Shown piece by piece: positions 5,397 through 6,174 of a stretch of DNA of 6,174 nucleotides. Source of the DNA: Thermodesulfobacteriota bacterium (GTDB taxonomy: Bacteria > Desulfobacterota > Desulfobacteria > Desulfobacterales > RPRI01); the NCBI GenBank assembly GCA_030836965.1, contig JAUPLM010000193.1, forward strand, positions 1 to 6,174. The letters run 5' to 3'. Numbering within the stretch: the stretch's first letter is position 1; the number at the start of each line of letters is the position of its first letter. Below the pieces are notes generated by a model. That model ran no database searches. It saw nothing but the letters and a program-made list of their open reading frames with translations, and was not told the DNA's origin. The translations under genes and the position numbers were made by a program.

Positions 5397-6174
5397 CTAC
5401 ACAACTCCAACCGCCGCATCAATCTGGCTCTCGATCTCTTCATCTGTAAAGTGCTTCAGTGAAATTGCCCCCGTCGGACACTTTGCATTGCAGAGACCGT
5501 CCCCTTTACAAAGAACAGGATTAACTACAGCCTTTTTACCCTGCCGTGTCTCGCGAAACTCTATGGCGCCATACGTACAAACCGAGAGACATTGCCCGCA
5601 CCCGATACACTTATCCTCATTCACTCCGCAAACTGAACCGGAGGCAACGACCGTATCATGCGAGAGAAGAGTTAGAACACGGCCCGCAGCTCCATAAGCC
5701 TGGTTGATCGTTTCCGGCATAAGCTTGGGATAATGAGCCATGCCGCAGAGGTAAACGCCGTCAGCGGCAAACTCGACGGGTCTCAGTTTGGCATGGGCTT
5801 CTTTAAAAAAGGCATCCGGGCTTAAAGTCACCTTGAATAATCCGGCTACTTCCCTGGTCGAGGAAGAGGGGATAACAGCGGCAGCCAAAACAATTATATC
5901 GGCATCAATAGCGAGCTCCCTGAGGAGTATGGGGTCGGTCAGGGAAACCCTCAGAATGCTCCGGCCGTCCTCTTTAACCGTCGCCACCCGCGGTTTATCC
6001 TGCGGCTCATAGCGGATGAATCTGACATCTTTACCTGACGCTTCCCGGTAGTAATCCTCTTTGAATCCATACGTTCTCATATCCCTGAAGAGTATGTAAA
6101 TATCCATCCCGGGATTTATCTCTTTCAGCTTCAGGGCGTTCTTTACGGATTCGCTGCAACATATCCTGCTGCAA
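5397..6174 (-). CDS. hdrA: Heterodisulfide reductase subunit A (HdrA), C-terminal part
   Basis: The gene enters from the right edge, and the last 258 codons are visible. HdrA is the FAD- and iron-sulfur-containing core of heterodisulfide reductase-type complexes, which can bifurcate electrons between a high-potential acceptor and ferredoxin. The visible part starts in the signature CSRICCSESVKNALKLKE (about 6173-6120), then ILFRDMRTYGFKEDYY, then the end of the flavin domain with DGVYLCGMAHYPKLMPE (about 5759-5709). Two ferredoxin motifs follow: CIGCGQCLSVC (about 5609-5577) and CKGDGLCNAKC (about 5510-5478). In the second, the usual second cysteine is aspartate. The end TDEEIESQIDAAV is typical of HdrA, so the TAG stop is natural. 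The ATG at 6105-6107 is internal, not the start. The selenocysteine site sometimes found near the HdrA flavin-binding motif would be outside the window. The downstream partner is mvhD on the same strand. Confidence 0.94.
   Translation of the reverse strand, partial: CSRICCSESVKNALKLKEINPGMDIYILFRDMRTYGFKEDYYREASGKDVRFIRYEPQDKPRVATVKEDGRSILRVSLTDPILLRELAIDADIIVLAAAVIPSSSTREVAGLFKVTLSPDAFFKEAHAKLRPVEFAADGVYLCGMAHYPKLMPETINQAYGAAGRVLTLLSHDTVVASGSVCGVNEDKCIGCGQCLSVCTYGAIEFRETRQGKKAVVNPVLCKGDGLCNAKCPTGAISLKHFTDEEIESQIDAAVGVV

Noticed and set aside
5397..5399. TAG at the end of hdrA read as pyrrolysine
   Set aside because: The protein already ends in the usual HdrA C-terminus, the extension is unlike any domain I recognise, a 42-codon open stretch can occur by chance, and the GNAT gene also stops at TAG.
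1..6174. CRISPR arrays, tRNA or rRNA genes, full insertion sequences
   Set aside because: No regularly spaced repeats, tRNA-like cloverleaf, rRNA stretch or transposase reading frame was seen; the DUF2080 gene alone does not make an insertion sequence.

Overview
The window looks like a chromosomal segment of an anaerobic bacterium, most likely a sulfate-reducing or syntrophic member of the Desulfobacterota (the former Deltaproteobacteria). This is an inference from gene content: an ATP-dependent 2-hydroxyacyl-CoA dehydratase/benzoyl-CoA reductase-type system, an HdrA plus MvhD electron-transfer pair, and an in-frame UGA that reads as selenocysteine with a bacterial-type hairpin just after it. 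An archaeal source is less likely, because archaeal SECIS elements lie in the 3' untranslated region. GC content is moderate.

Layout. Positions 1-221 hold no gene but many inverted repeats and a possible terminator. Positions 222-3378 hold a tight minus-strand operon, transcribed as 373-aa subunit, then 413-aa subunit, then 255-aa ATPase activator. It encodes a complete, oxygen-sensitive, radical-type 2-hydroxyacyl-CoA dehydratase or a relative of class I benzoyl-CoA reductase. Positions 3379-3704 are a divergent promoter region. Positions 3705-4346 hold a plus-strand gene pair: a 61-aa DUF2080-type (transposase-associated, AbrB-like) protein and a GNAT acetyltransferase. A 15-nt palindrome sits between a possible -10 box and the first ribosome binding site. 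Positions 4412-6174 are again minus strand: the C-terminal part of HdrA, which runs off the right edge, then an MvhD-ferredoxin fusion.

Main point. The MvhD gene is longer than a standard ORF call shows. It begins at 5248 with a good ribosome binding site, and the TGA at 5192-5194 lies inside a C-x-x-U motif where relatives have C-x-x-C. A 5-bp hairpin with a G-first loop follows. The product is therefore a 278-residue selenoprotein, not a 241-residue protein starting at 5137.

How the genes may work together. HdrA and MvhD form an electron-transfer (often electron-bifurcating) module that can produce reduced ferredoxin. The dehydratase activator needs a low-potential one-electron donor such as ferredoxin to start its radical cycle. 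A functional link between the two minus-strand blocks is plausible but is inferred from proximity only, and the plus-strand pair separates them.
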